DNA of 64,000 nt, taken from the NCBI GenBank assembly GCA_007570785.1, contig ML664159.1, positions 4,373,987-4,437,986 on the forward strand, given 5' to 3'. The position numbers were made by a program, and so were the translations under genes. The notes beneath the pieces are model-generated. The model had not been told where the DNA came from, searched no databases, and saw nothing but the letters and a program-made list of their open reading frames with translations. This DNA comes from Antilocapra americana (lineage: Eukaryota; Chordata; Mammalia; Artiodactyla; Antilocapridae). Below are positions 35,859 to 48,769 of this stretch, piece by piece (within the stretch, counting starts at the first letter, position 1; each line of letters starts with the position of its first letter).

Positions 35859-37420
35859 CAGTTTAATTCAGTCACTCAGTCATGTCCGACACTTTGCGAC
35901 CCCATGAACCACAATACACCAGGCCTCCCTGTCCATTACCAACTGCTGGAGACTACCCAAACCCATGTCCATTGAGTTGGTGATGCCATCCAACTATTTC
36001 ATCCTCTGTCGTCCCCTTCTCCTCCTGCCCTCAATCTTTCCCAACATCAGGGTCTTTCCAAATGAGTCAGTTCTTCCCATCAAGTGCCCAAAGTACTGGA
36101 GTTTCAGCTTCAACATCAGTCCCTCCAATGAATGCCCAGGACTGATCTCCTTTAGGATGGACTGGTTGAATTTCCTTGCAGTCCAAGGGACTCTAAAGGG
36201 TCTTCTCCAACACCACAGTTCAAAACATCTATTCTTTGGCACTCAGCTTTCTTTACAGTCCAACTCTCACATCCATACATGACTACTGGAAAACCCATAC
36301 TTTTGACTAAATGGACCTTTGTTGGCAAAGTAATTTCTCTACTTTTTAATATGCTGTCTAGGTTGGTCATAACTTTCCTTCCAAGGATTAAGTGTCTTTT
36401 AATTTCATGACTTGAATTACCATCCGCAGTGATTTTGGAGCCCCAGAAAATAAAGTCTGACACTGTTTCTACTGTTTCCCATCTATTTCCAATGAAGTGA
36501 TGGGACTGGATGCCATGTTCTTAGTTTTCTGAATGTTGAGCTTGAAGCCAACTTTTTTACTCTCCTCTTTCAGTTTCATCAAGAGGCTCTTTAGTTCTTC
36601 TTCACTTTCTGCCTTAAGGGTGGTGTCATCTGCATATCTGAGGTTATTGATATTTCTCCCGGCAATCTTGATTTTAGTTTGTGCTTCATCCAGCCCAGCA
36701 TTTCTCATGATGTACTGTGAATATAAGTTAAATAAGCAGGGTGACAATATACAGCCTTGATGTACTCCTTTTCCTATTTGGAACCATTCTGTTTTTCCAT
36801 GTCCAGTTCTAACTGTGGCTTCCTGACCTACATACAGGTTTCTCAAGAGGCAGATCAGGTGGTCTGGTATTCTCATCTCCTTAAGAATTTTCTACAATTT
36901 GTTGTGATCCACACAGTCAAAGGCTTTGGCATAGTCAATAAAGAAGAAATCGATGTTTTCCTGGAACTATATTGCTTTTTCAATGATCCAGCGGATGTTG
37001 GCAATTTGATCTCTTGTTCCTCTGCCTTTTCTAAAACCAGCTTGAATATCTGGAAGTTCATGGTTCACATATTGCTGAAGCCTGGCTTGGAGAATTTTGA
37101 GCATTACTTTACTAGCATGTGAGATGAGTGCAATTGTGCAGTAGTTTGAGCACTCTTTGGCATTGCTTTTCTTTGGGATTGGAATGAAAACTGACCTTTT
37201 CCATTCCTGTGGCCATTGCTGAGTTTTCCAGATTTACTGACATATTGAGTGCAGCACTTTCACAGCATCATCTTTCAGGATTTGAAATAGCTCAACTGGA
37301 ATTCCATCACTTTCACTAGCTTTGTTCATAGTGATGCTTCATAAGGCCCACTTGACTTCACATTTCAGGATGTCTGGCTCTAGGTGAGTATGAGTGATCA
37401 CACCATCATGATTATCTGAA
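35859..37420 (-). mobile_element. BovB LINE, 3' half of a 5'-inverted insertion
   Basis: Antisense BovB from the 3' end (left) through the reverse-transcriptase region to a consensus point upstream of RT (ccagacatcc...cagataatc). The minus strand encodes a decayed RT with YADD in the frame at 36469-36876. It is joined at 37420/37421 to the 5' half of the element in opposite orientation. The whole insertion is bounded by cttccttt at 35851-35858 and 38972-38979. Confidence 0.95.
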
Positions 37421-38971
37421 CGCCATGAACAGTATGACAAGACAAAAAGATAGGACACTGAAAGATTAACTCCCCAGGTTGGTAGGTGCCCAATATACTA
37501 CTGGAGATCAGTGGAGAAATAACTCCAAAAAGAATGAAGGGATGGAGCCAAAGCAAAAGCAACACCCAGCTGTGGATGGGACTGGTGATAGAAGCAAGTT
37601 TTGATGCTGTAAAGAGCAATATTGCATAGGAACCTGGAATGTTAGGTCAGTGAATCAAGGAAAATTGGAAGTAGTCATACAGGAGATGGCAAGAGTGAAC
37701 ATCGACATTCTAGGAATCAGTGAACTAAGATGGACTGGAATGGGTGAATTGAACTCAGATGACCATTATATCTACTACTGTGGGCAGGAATCGCTTAGAA
37801 GAAATGGAGTAACGATCGTAGCCATCATAGTTGACAAGATTCCGAAATGCAGTACTGAGATACAATCTCAAAAATGACAGAATGACCTATGTTCATTTCC
37901 CAGGCAAATCATTCAGTATCATGGTAATCCAAGTCTATGCCCCAACCAATAACTCTGAAGAAACTGAAGTTGAATGGTTCTGTGAAGACCTACAAGACCT
38001 TATAGAACTAACACCCCAAAAAGATGTCCTTTTCATTATATGGGACTGGAATGCAAAAGTAGGAAGTCAAGAAACACCTAGATTAACAGGCAAATTTGGC
38101 CTTTGAATACAGAATGAAGCAGGGCAAAGGCTCATAGAGTTTTGCCAAGAGAACTTAGTGGTCATAGCAAACACCCTCTTCCAACAACACAAGAGAAGAC
38201 TGTACACATGGACATCACCAAATGGCCAACACCGAAATCAGATTGAATATATTCTTTGCAGCCAAAGATAGAGAAGCTCTATACAGTCAGCAAAAACAAA
38301 ACCGGGACCTGACTGTGGCTCAGATCATGAACTCCTTATTGCTAATTCAGACTTAAATTGAAGAAACTGGGGAAAACCACTAGACCACTCACGTATGACC
38401 TAAATCAAATCCCTTATCATTATACAATAGAAGTGAGAAATAGATTTAAGGGACTAGATCTGACAGAGAGTGCCTGATGAACTATGGACAGAGGTTCGTG
38501 ACATTGTACAGGAGACAGGGATTAAGACCATCCCCAGGAGAAAGAAATGCAAAAAAGCAAAATGGCTGTCTCAGGAGGCCTTACAAATAGCCAAGAAAAG
38601 AAGAGACTCGAAAAGCAAAGAAGAAAAGGAAAGATATTCCCATTTGAATGCAGAGTTCCAAAGAATAACAAGGAGAGATAAGAAAGCCTTCCTCAGTGAT
38701 CAATGCAAAGAAATAGAGGAAAACAATAGAATGGGAAAGACTAGAGATCTCTTCCAGAAAATTAGAGATACCTAGGGGACATTTCATGCAAAGATGGGCT
38801 CAATAAAGGACAGAAATAGTATGGACCTGACAGAAGCAAGCCAAGATATTAAGAAGAAGAAGATACTAAGAAGCAGAAGATATTAAGAAGAGGTGGCAAG
38901 AATACACAGAAGAACTGTACAGAAAAGATCTTCACAACCCAGAAAATCACTCACTTAGAGCCAGACATCCC
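37421..38971 (+). mobile_element. BovB LINE, 5' half of the same insertion, inverted
   Basis: Sense BovB from near the 5' end through the apurinic-type endonuclease domain. The codons for VNIDILGISELRWTGMGE (about 37697-37750) and LFIIWDWNAKVGSQET (about 38029-38076) are readable. It then runs to gagccagacatcc, the same consensus point at which the 3' half begins. The region just before (38470-38775) carries a Lys-rich linker frame. Frameshifts near 37830 and 38106 and others make it inactive. Confidence 0.95.
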
Positions 38972-39082
38972 CTTCCTTTACCTGTTATGAATCTACTCTA
39001 GTTTTTTGCTTTATGGTCATCACGAGGCTTATATAAACATCTTATAGGCTAAACAATCCACTTAAAGCTGATAGTAAGTTAA
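38972..39082 (-). mobile_element. ancient L1, antisense, between two BovB insertions
   Basis: The L1M-type stretch with tttgctttatggtcatcacg and ttatataaacatcttatagg. Confidence 0.75.
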
Positions 39083-39286
39083 TCCTCATTGGAAAAACCC
39101 TGGTGCTGGGAAAGACTGAAGGCAGGAGGAGAAGGGGATGACAGAGACTGAGATGGTTGGATGGCGTCACCCGCTCAATGGACATGAGTTTGACCAGACT
39201 CAAGGAGATTGTGAAGAACAGGGAAGCCTGGTATGCTGTAGTTTGAGGTTGCAAAGAGTGGTATAAAACTTAGCAACTGAACAACA
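39083..39286 (+). mobile_element. BovB LINE 3' end, sense
   Basis: The last 200 bases of BovB (tcctcattggaaaaaccctg onward), ending in ctgaacaac. The flanks taagttaa and aacttaa may be a diverged target duplication in the old L1. Confidence 0.9.
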
Positions 39287-41560
39287 ACTTAACACTGATC
39301 ACATGCTAAAGCTTCACTGTTTTAATCTCCCCTTTTATAAATTTGATGTCACAATTTACCTCTTTTTATATTATGTATTTTAACAAGTTATACTGTAGTT
39401 ATTTTTAATACTCATTTCCTTTGACCTTTATATTTAAGATACTTAAATGTTTAATATACCACCCTACTACAAAATTAGATTTCTGAAATCTCACTGTTTA
39501 CCTTTACCAGTATGTTGAATACATTCGTATGTCTTCATGTCACTAATTGACATCCTTTTTTTTTTTCATCTTGAAAAGCTCCTTTCAGCATTTTTTGCAA
39601 GACAGACCTAGTGGTGATATACTTCCTGAGCTTTTGTTTGTCTAGGCAAGTCTATTTCTTCTTCACATCTGAAGGATAACTTTGCTGTGTAGAGTATTCT
39701 TGGCTTGCAGGTTTTTGTTTTGTTTTTTTCCCTTCAACACCTTGAATATGCCATTCTACTCTTTCCTGGCCTATAGAGTTTCTGCTGAGAACTCTGTTGA
39801 TAGCTTGATGGGACATTCCTTTGTAAGTTATAATGTTTGGTTTGTTTTTTTTTTTCTCCTCTCTGGCTGCCTTCAGAATTCTCTTAATCTTTGATTTTGA
39901 CAATTTGATTGTACTATCTCTTGGATAAAGTCTTTTTGTATGGAGGATGGGGTAATCTGTTAGCTTCATAAACATGAATACCTAAGTCTCTCCCCAAGTT
40001 TGGGGAGTTCTCAGCCATTATTATTTTAACTAAACTTTCTACCCTCTTTTTCACCTGGAACCCTAATTACTCTAATATTTGTACATTTGATGGAGTTCCA
40101 TATCATGTAGGCTTTATTTGCTCTTTTTCATTCTATTTTCTTTGTTCTCCAATAACTGTTGTTTCAAAGTTCCTAAACTCTAACCCACTTGTTTTATCTT
40201 CTGCTTGGTCTACTAAAATATAGATGCTTTCTATAGTATTTTTTTTTCATTTCATCCATTTAATTCTTCAGCTCCAGAATTTTTTGGTTTGGTTCTTTTT
40301 TTAATGATTTCTGTCTTTTAAATTTCACATTTGTTCATATATTGTTTTCTGATTTTGTTGAATTGTGTTTCTTTGTTTTCATGTAGCTCATTGAATTTTT
40401 TCAAAACAACTGTTTTGAATTCTATATCAGATCACAAAATTCCAATGTGCTCAGTTATTGGAGAATTCTTTTTGCCTTTTGGTGGTATGTTTCACTGATT
40501 TTTCATTTTTCTTGTAGTTTTGCATTACTGCTTTTGCATTTAAAGTAGCAGACACCTTCCAAAATCTTTACTAGTTGCCTTCAGATGGAATATAGTGAGC
40601 TTTGGATCTATTATATCTGGGATTTTCTCCAATCTTGTATGGATACACCTGCTCCTTACTCTCTCTTGTGGTGGAATCCTTAAGCTTTTATGTTTTCTCT
40701 CATTCTTACTATTCACCAGGCTGGTTACTGGAAACTTCTCTTTTGTTTTTCAACAATGGTGCTATAGCTCATTTATGATTTCTGCCTTGTCCACAGGCCT
40801 GGTCTATTTTTCCGAGAGCACTTCATTTACCAAGGAATGAGCACACTTGGGAGTGCACACAAGGAACTTCCCCCTGAAGTCCTGAAGGCAGTCACCCCAT
40901 AACTGCATCCCTCTCATGCTCTCTGACCTTCTTATCTGCCTCTTTCCCGATTTCCTTCCTCCAATGAGTCGTAGAGTTCCTACCTCAGTCCTTTGTGTGC
41001 TGCTGATGAAATACAGGTTTCTCTAACAGCATCCCACACAGCTGTGGATGCTGAACATTCACTCACTGCTCTCCCTCTCCATCACAGGAGAAGTCATTGC
41101 CAGTTCAGTGGTGCAGTTTTGCCTTGAGTGAGGGATATCACTGGCAAGCTCCTCTTTCTATCTCCAGTGCATCCAAACTCTTTTGTAGTTTCTCCAGCAA
41201 CATGCTGAAATCTCACCTTGGGAAAGCTGAACTTCTACAGAATCTCTCTCTGTGGATTTCTGTTTGAGTCTCCAGGTTCTCCCAGGCTGTGGCCTAGAGG
41301 AGTTGTGGTAGATTCTCCAGCTCCTCTTGGTTTCACATCCATAATGAGGTCTGTCTATTACCAGATACACAAGTGGGTAAGAGTCTTCCCAGGGCCTTTG
41401 GCATATGGTGCTGGATTCTACACCTCCCATTAAGGTGCTTTCATTCATGGAGAAATGCCTGATTAATTGTTAGACAAAATGGAGGGACATCTTATGCTGC
41501 TGATATCACTCCTCAGCCCAACAGTAAATGCCATCCCAAGCTAAATAGTGAAATAGTGGA
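39287..41560 (-). mobile_element. ancient L1 LINE, antisense, ORF1 and 5' part
   Basis: Antisense L1M-type sequence with gatgtcacaatttacctctt, gcaagacagacctagtggtg, ctgctgagaactctgttgat and tctctccccaagtttgggga in the known order, then a less familiar 5' region to about 41560. With the segments from 33866 on, it forms one long or composite LINE lacking part of ORF2. The right end is uncertain. Confidence 0.8.
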
Positions 41561-42354
41561 TAACATTTTCAGTGAGTTATTTTGATGAGTTTTTCTCTAA
41601 ACAATGAGAAAAATACCCAAAAATATGTAGGTCACAATTACGACTTGGTAAATTACAACTTTCCTTTTTATTTTAAAATTTTCTGCAAATCACCTTCTGT
41701 GTATCAGTTTCTTTGTGAAGGGTAGTGATACCACAGAAATAAGTGATTTTATCCACCAGTTCCTTCTTATAGTTATTATCCAACGGATTTAGATTCTTTT
41801 TAATGGACAGTTCTTGGCCACGATAGTAGTATGTTATCCACACAAAAAATGTTTGTCCAGCTGAAGATGGATCCATTAATACTGTGCTGTGTTGAGTCTT
41901 ATACTACAACATCTTCTCAGGGAAATGAAACAGTATGGGAACAATCTATAAATAATTATAAATATAAACCTGCTTTTACACTAGGTTTGAAAGATCTTCA
42001 CTTTATTGAGGGGAAAACTGATGTTTACTTGAATAAGCTGGCAACATTATCTACATGTCAAGTTACCTTACATTTAATTTTTAGCAGTAATAATGAGACA
42101 TATCTATTTGCTGAAGATCAAACATAAGCCAGTGTTCACACAGGAAGAGAAATTAGCAAGTTGGCAGATTAGCATGAGTCAGGTTGTATTTAATATAAGA
42201 ATGATGATGGCTTAGCCTAAGTAAGAACCCTGCCTTGATTATAATATTAGTATTTGGAGACAGTAATTACCTGTTAACAGAAAACAGATGAAATGCAAAC
42301 AATTTTTGCAACTTACAATTGTTAATGTTAGTAAGGCTCAAGTTTTCTTCTTGG
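41561..42354. other. unique stretch, no gene assigned
   Basis: Two short open frames lie here (41673-41876 on the minus strand, 41831-42127 on the plus strand). They match no family I know and have no splice or promoter support. Confidence 0.45.
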
Positions 42355-42472
42355 GAAGGAGGATACCACACTCGGCAGCACGTGGGACCTTGGTTCCCTG
42401 ATCAGGGATCAAACCCGTGTCCCCTTGCAGTGAAACCTCGGAGTCCTACCACTGGACCACCAGGGAATTCCC
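42355..42472 (-). mobile_element. short CHR-type SINE, antisense
   Basis: On the minus strand it runs gggaattccctggtggtccag, a B-box-like ggtttgatccctgatc, then cacgtgctgccgagtg. No clear TSD. Confidence 0.85.
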
Positions 42473-43460
42473 TCAGGTCTTACTAATACCTTTAATGATG
42501 TCAGTGTATGTTTACTATAGCAAATGATTTGCTCTAATAAAAGAAATATGACCAAAATCCAATTAGAGTGTGTAAATATTTATCTCCTGCAGCATACCTT
42601 ATAATCTGCCTTTGACCATAAGATGTATGGCTGTAACTTATTCAGAGATAAATATTTTAAGGGCATTAAATTATTGATTACATGTTAGTCAATATGTATA
42701 ATAAATAATGAAGTCAGATCTAGTTTCTAAATAGAATATTTTATCCTCCATACATTTTATTTCCCAAAACACACTTTTAGGCTTACTGGCAGACTAACAA
42801 GCTGTAATCTTGCTCTTAGAAGTTTGGAATGGACATCCAAGAATAATTCTATTACCAAAACGTTTTACAGAAAATCGACTTTCTTTTTCTCTCCTACTAA
42901 AAATATATTTATGTGATATTTTTACTGTAATTGACCTTTTCTGAAAGTATATATAAGCTTATTTTATTTTTCTGGGATTAATAGAGCCATGGCCTTCATT
43001 TTCTAAATCATGTTACTAACAGGTAAATTAGAGGATTAATATAATATATGATGAAAATTTTTTCTAAATTACAGCCATTACTTGATTTTAGAAGAAGAAA
43101 TGGAATAGAGAGTAGTTTTCAAAGCAAATAGTTTATGTAAACCCTGATTAAACTTGTGCAAGATTAGTATGATTAGATAACTGGCCACTGTTTTTGAATA
43201 GAAAAACCTGTTTACACCAAATCGTGATCTGGCCAATTCTGGACATTTGTACCTTACTATGCACTATTATTAATCCAGGATAATCAGCAAGACCCAATGG
43301 AAATCATCTCTGATGTCAAGAAAAAAAGAATCATTGTCAAACTGGATATTCAGCATTACATAAAGCAAGTAGGGTTGAAGTAGAACCAAACTTTAGAGGA
43401 GTGTTGAGGTTCAAGAAAGTCATGTAATAAGAATCAGAATCCTGAACTGGAAAACCAAAC
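42473..43460. other. unique AT-rich stretch
   Basis: No gene or repeat recognised. Confidence 0.5.
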
Positions 43461-43850
43461 AGTTGTTGTTCAGTTGCTCAGTCACATCCAACTCTTTGTG
43501 ACCCCATGAACTGCAGCACACCAGGCTTCCTTGGCCTTCACTATCTCCCCAGGTTTGCTCAAACTTATGTCTGTTGAGTTAGTGATGCCATCCAACCATC
43601 TCATCCTCTGTTGTTCCCTTCTCCTCCTGCCTTCAGTCTTTCCCAGCATCAGGGTCTTTACCAGTGAGTCAGCTCTTCACATCAGTAGCCAAACTATTGG
43701 AGCTTCAGCATCAGCATCAGTCCTGCCAATGAATACTCAGGGTTGATTTCCTTTTAGATTGGCTGGTTTGACCCTTTGCTTGTCCCAGTGACTCTCAAGA
43801 GTTTTCTCCAGCATCAGTGTTTAAAAGCATCAATTCTTCAGCACTCAGTC
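43461..43850 (-). mobile_element. BovB LINE, antisense, 3' part
   Basis: Starts with the 3' end (agttgttgttcagttgctca) and runs to cagcactcagtc, where an L1 piece cuts in. It resumes at 44159. Confidence 0.93.
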
Positions 43851-44158
43851 TTTTTTTTTTTTTTGATGTATTTTACAATATAATTTATTATTATTTTTTT
43901 TATTGTTTTTGCCATACAATGACATGATATCACCATGGGTTTACATATGCTTCCCCTCCAGAACCCCCCTCCCTCCTCCCTCCCCCCTGGGAAATCTCGC
44001 TGCACCAGCCCCGAGCATCAATCCTGGGCTGGCGATTGATTAGACATATGATAATTAACATGTTTCAATGCCCTTCTCCCATATCATCCCACCCTTACCC
44101 TCATCCACAAAGTCCACGAGTCTATTCTATACATCTGCGTTCCTTTTGCTGTCTCGCA
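43851..44158 (-). mobile_element. young L1 3' end inserted in BovB, antisense
   Basis: A T-run followed by the reverse complement of the ruminant L1 3' UTR, including the C-rich tract 43952-43988, to gctgtctcgcat. About 14 bases of BovB seem lost at the site and no TSD is visible. Confidence 0.92.
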
Positions 44159-44674
44159 TCCAGCTCTCACTTTCGTACATGACTACTGGGAAAAAACCAT
44201 AGCTCTGACTATATGAACCTTTGTTGGTAAAGTAATATCTCTGCTTTTTAATACACTGTCTAGGTTTGTCATAGCTTTTCTTCCAAGAATCAAGCAGCTT
44301 TTAATTTCATGGTTGCAGTCACCATCCACAGTGATTTTGGAGCCCAAGAAAAAGAAATCTGTCACTCTTTCCACTTTTTCTCCATCTATTTGCCATGAAG
44401 TGATGGGACTGGATGCCATGATCTTTGTTTTGTGAATGTTGAGTTTTAAGCCAACTTTTCCACTCTCCTCTTTCACCTTCATCAAGAGGCTCTTTACTTT
44501 CTGCCATTAAAGTGGTATCATCTGTATATCTGAGGTTGTTGATATTTTTCCTGACAATCTTGATTCCAGCTTGTGAGTCATCCAGCCCATCGTTTTGTAT
44601 GATGTACTCTGCATAAAAGTTAATAAGCAAAGTGACAATATACAGCCTTGACTTTTTCCTTTCCCAATTTTGAA
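44159..44674 (-). mobile_element. BovB LINE, antisense, continued
   Basis: Continues 43461-43850 upstream in the element, reaching the reverse-transcriptase region (the YADD codons are changed to YTDD, about 44515-44526) and stopping near ttttgaacaag. Confidence 0.92.
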
Positions 44675-47039
44675 CAAGTAAAGCACAGATTACTAACCAC
44701 TAATGGAATTCATGTTAATGTGAATTTGATAACTGAGCCAAATCTGACTTCATGATGATTTAGATTATAAACTTGAATCCAATTTATGGTAATGGCCTCA
44801 ATTCATTTAATTATGTGTCAAGAGCCTTTGTATATTTAGTCATTTCTTTGCATGCAACCCTTTCAATTTATGAATAAAATTTTAAAATAAAATTATCTCA
44901 GAAATGAAAATCCACATCTGGAACAACTAAACTTTTGAAAAGAAGGAAAATAGAAAAGGTGCAGTTTTCTTTCTAGCCATATTATTTAAAGTATATGTCC
45001 TCTGAAATAAAAATGACATTTTAATCCCGGGGGAATAAGTGATGAAAGTAAGTCACACAGTCATTAAACTGGTGAAGCCAATATTTAAGTACAAGTCTAG
45101 TACCAGAGTCCAGGAGCTTAATATAATCTTCCACTATTCTATTCTATAGTGTTACCTTTTTTGAAAAGGATTTTATTGTATTACCTTCCTCCCCCCAAAA
45201 CTAGTTAACATTCATATATTTTGGGGGGATGTAAAACATCAAGCTAAAGAGATTTAAATTGCCAAATTTTAAATATTAATTTTTTAAATTAGGAGATTGA
45301 TTTTACTACTTGGAATATATTTTGTAAATCTGTTTCTTAAAACTTTGTATATTGCATTTTGTTTTGCCTACAGACACCCTTTTAAATACAATAACATTTT
45401 TATGACAGTAATATGAACTTATTTCATAGAAAATGTGAACAGTATATAAAATATAAAGGAGGAAATAAACACACATAATCCCATTACCCAGAGAGAGAAT
45501 TTAGGCTAACATTTTTTATATCCTCCTAATGTTTGTTTGTTTGTAATATTGATATCATGCAGCATGTACGGGGTTAGTTTAATGTATCAACTATGTAGTA
45601 TAAGAAATAAGAGGAGCAAGATCTCACTGTGCAGAGGGGCCCACATGCTGTAGACCTCCACATTTTTAAAATTTTGTAAAAAGTTGCCAGTGAAGTACAA
45701 GCACGCTTTGCCCTGCCTCCCACTCCACAAATCCATCTCTCTTTTCAGTCTCCAGACCCAGATATATACAATTCTGTATTCTACATAATTCACTAGTCTA
45801 TATAGTTATTTTCTCATGCTATTAATAGCTCTTTGAAAACATTTTAATAGTTGTATAATATTCCAGATTTACAGACATGCTATGACTTAAGAATTTCTCT
45901 GTCTGGGGATATTTAAATTGTTAGAATATTTTGTCAGAGATATATACTCAAATAGGAAGCAATCCAGATGTGAGAACTTAGTGCTAGACCCATATAGGTA
46001 CTTACTACTACTACTACTACATACATGGAAGGTCATTCCTTTTGTTTATAAAGAGGCTCCCTGTGCAGTCTTAAAGAGTTAGTATTTCCAGAGCTATAAA
46101 CCATGATGAAAAAGAGACAGTTTAGGCCAGAGAGGAAATCAGTGAACTTTTACAAGTATATGTTATTTAATTTACTCAGTTCCACAAGGTAGAAAGTATT
46201 AATCCCATTTTCTAATTGAGAAATTAATGTTTAATCTGAATTCCAAAAAATAAATTTTCCTAGTGGACAGTATTTTGCTTCTGTACAAGTCTCAATAACT
46301 GACTCTGCTATAGTAGATGATTCTTTGCTTGTTTGTTCAGCTAATGGAACAGAGTGAAAATGCTACCCTGAAGTTGGATCTACTCAGGGTTGAAATGTAA
46401 CCCTTTTCAGTATTTTAACAACCAACAAATAGCCCTGTCTAACTTTTTTTGTAACTTCTGGAAATGTTTAGAACTTTCCTTTAGATATGTTACAGAGAAA
46501 ACAGACTGTTTTCCTGCAGTAATATTAATTCATTTAATATTCATCTGAACACAAATTCAGAACAGTCATGTTTTTTAACTGGTTCATATTTTTGTCAAAA
46601 CATTAGGTTTGTGTTTTAAATGGCAATCTATTTCCAAAATTAGATTTTCTTTAGGACTCCTTCACCAGAATATATATAATGTTTCTTGGCTTCCTTCAGC
46701 CTATGATATGAACTGACGTTTGGAGAAACTTTCTGATTTCCTCTTAGTTCTTCCTAGTCAATTTATATACGTCAAGAATGATAAAAACACTTGAAGAATG
46801 GCTCATATATAATCATAAAGCATTAGAATTGATTTTCATCTGAAAATAGAACTGTCTGAAAACCAAGTTCTACTGAAAAAAATGGACCAGGAAAGAAAAA
46901 AAAGATTTCATTTCTACACCCACAAATTGCAGTTGTGGGAGTCAGCTAGTTAATCTTTAATAAAAGAAAGTTTATCTGAGTGCTTATCCTCATTTTAATT
47001 TTTTCATAAAAAGATAAGTTAGTGCTTTATTTTGTAGCC
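44675..47039. other. AT-rich stretch, mostly unassigned
   Basis: No gene supported. The part 45420-45920 (taatcccattacccagagag, aatagttgtataatattcca) resembles 3' parts of old LINEs, but I could not settle orientation or family. Confidence 0.4.
46003..46021 (+). repeat. short (ACT)n microsatellite
   Basis: About six perfect ACT units. Confidence 0.85.
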
Positions 47040-47510
47040 TCAATGCAAATTTATACTACAGTGAAATACCACTTTTATGCATTATATGGCTATAATCAAT
47101 AAGACAATAACAAGTACTATTGGTGATATGGAGAAACTGGGGAGAATGTAAAACATTGCTTATGAGAATATAAAATGATACCCTTTGGGAAACGGTTTGT
47201 GGTGGTTTCTTAAAAAGTTAAACACATTTACTATATGACTCAGCACTTTCACTCATGGAGATATTTAATTGAAGAGAACGAAACATGTCTATACAAAAAA
47301 TAGAAAATAAATATTTGTAGCAGTATTATTCACAATAGCCCAAAAGTAGAAACAATTCAAATATCCATCAGCTAGTAAATGGATAAATAAGATGGGAAAC
47401 ATCCATCTAATGGGATGCTGTTTAATAACAAGAAGAGAATTAACTACTGATACATGTCACAACATGAATACTAGAGACTATATATGATATGATTCCATTT
47501 CTGTGAAATG
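47040..47510 (+). mobile_element. ancient L1 3' region, sense
   Basis: Old L1M-type ORF2 end and 3' UTR: gatatggagaaactggggag, tactatatgactcagcactt, tattcacaatagcccaaaag and gatatgattccatttctgtg are in order. Confidence 0.85.
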
Positions 47511-47774
47511 GAATTTTTTACCTCTGAAAATGTAAATATCCAGACATTATGCTGGGAGATATACAGGAATTTCAATTGGACATCTGGTGTTCAAAAAAAA
47601 AAAAGGAAAAGAGACTCTTCCCTTCTTTAGGACCTCCACCTATGCTCTTCCCTGTACCAGAAAAGCTGAAAAGTTCTGCCTCTTCTTTACCAGGCTAATA
47701 CATGCGAGCACTTCAGGTATTAACCTAAATTTTGTATCTTCAGAGGAACTGTATCCTTACCTCACAATTTAATC

Positions 47775-47845
47775 CAGTCTCATTGTGATATTATCTTCTA
47801 CCACCCCTTGATGTCTTTTAGTAGCATTTATCACAACTGTAAATC
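47775..47845 (+). mobile_element. possible L2 fragment, sense
   Basis: The stretch tagtagcatttatcacaact resembles L2 near its 3' end. It faces an antisense L2 that begins a few bases later. Confidence 0.35.
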
Positions 47846-47849
47846 ATTC

Positions 47850-48120
47850 ATTTATTCAACAAGCATATGCTATTGAGCCGCCTCCTACATGCCAGACACT
47901 ATTCTTGTCTCAGACTATAGAAGAAAGCAAAGCACGGAGCACATCCTAGTGGGGAGAGACAGATAATGAACAATTAACCAAATATGAAATACATGCAGAT
48001 ATGATAAGTGGTAGAGAGTATAACAGAACATGGTGAGAGAAAAGCTTGGGGAGGGATGTCTTTATTTATATAGTATCTTCAGGAAAACTATAAGGTGACA
48101 TCTGAGCAGAGTTTGAATGA
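47850..48120 (-). mobile_element. L2 LINE 3' end, antisense
   Basis: The stretch tcatttattcaacaagcata, then tacatgccagacactattct, tagtggggagagacagataa and ataaggtgacatctgagca is in the order expected for antisense L2. Confidence 0.8.
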
Positions 48121-48769
48121 AGAAAACACGTTTCAAAGAGTATTCCTTTCAAAGTTAATACTTTCTTGGTTTCTTCTTTTTCTTGATAAATCCCAGTCCT
48201 ATAAATCAATATTCTTAAATTTTGGATGGTTTGCATTGTATCTGATAATTCTTCAAAATAAGGGATACAGAAAATGAAGACAATTAAATCTCTTGCCAGC
48301 TAACATTTGTGAATTTGTTTTATGTAGCCTCTTATTACAATCACATTGGCAAGTTGGAAAATATTAGCATTTTCTCCAAAATGTCAGAATCATTTTACAT
48401 TGTTACCAAATTCCATCCAACAATTATAAACTTACAAAAAACCAAAACTGGTAATTTCTTTGGCAGAGATATGAGGGAATAAGAAAAAAGCCTAAGTTAT
48501 TAAAACTGAAAAAGTTAATTTTTAGCCATAAAGAAATTGAGACTTTCTTAAACATCATACAAACACAGTTGTCACTACTTCCCTTCCCTTCCTCCCAGAT
48601 ATTTAAGTTTCCAGTCTATTTGTTTTGATGTTTAGTTTTTATATCTGTAGAGAGCCATATATTACCTGTCTAGAATTATATTTTAATTGGTAAGAACATT
48701 CTTGTATATCTTCAGAGTTAGATCACTTTTATGACCTCTCTCTTCCTTACCCTCAGTTATTTCCTTTTT
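48121..48769. other. unique stretch
   Basis: No gene or repeat recognised. Confidence 0.5.

Noticed and set aside
41673..42127. Overlapping short frames on both strands in unique DNA
   Set aside because: No recognised family, no splice sites or retrocopy marks; lengths are within chance expectation for AT-rich DNA.
46003..46021. Tandem trinucleotides considered as a CRISPR-like or satellite array
   Set aside because: Only about six ACT units without spacers; a simple microsatellite.
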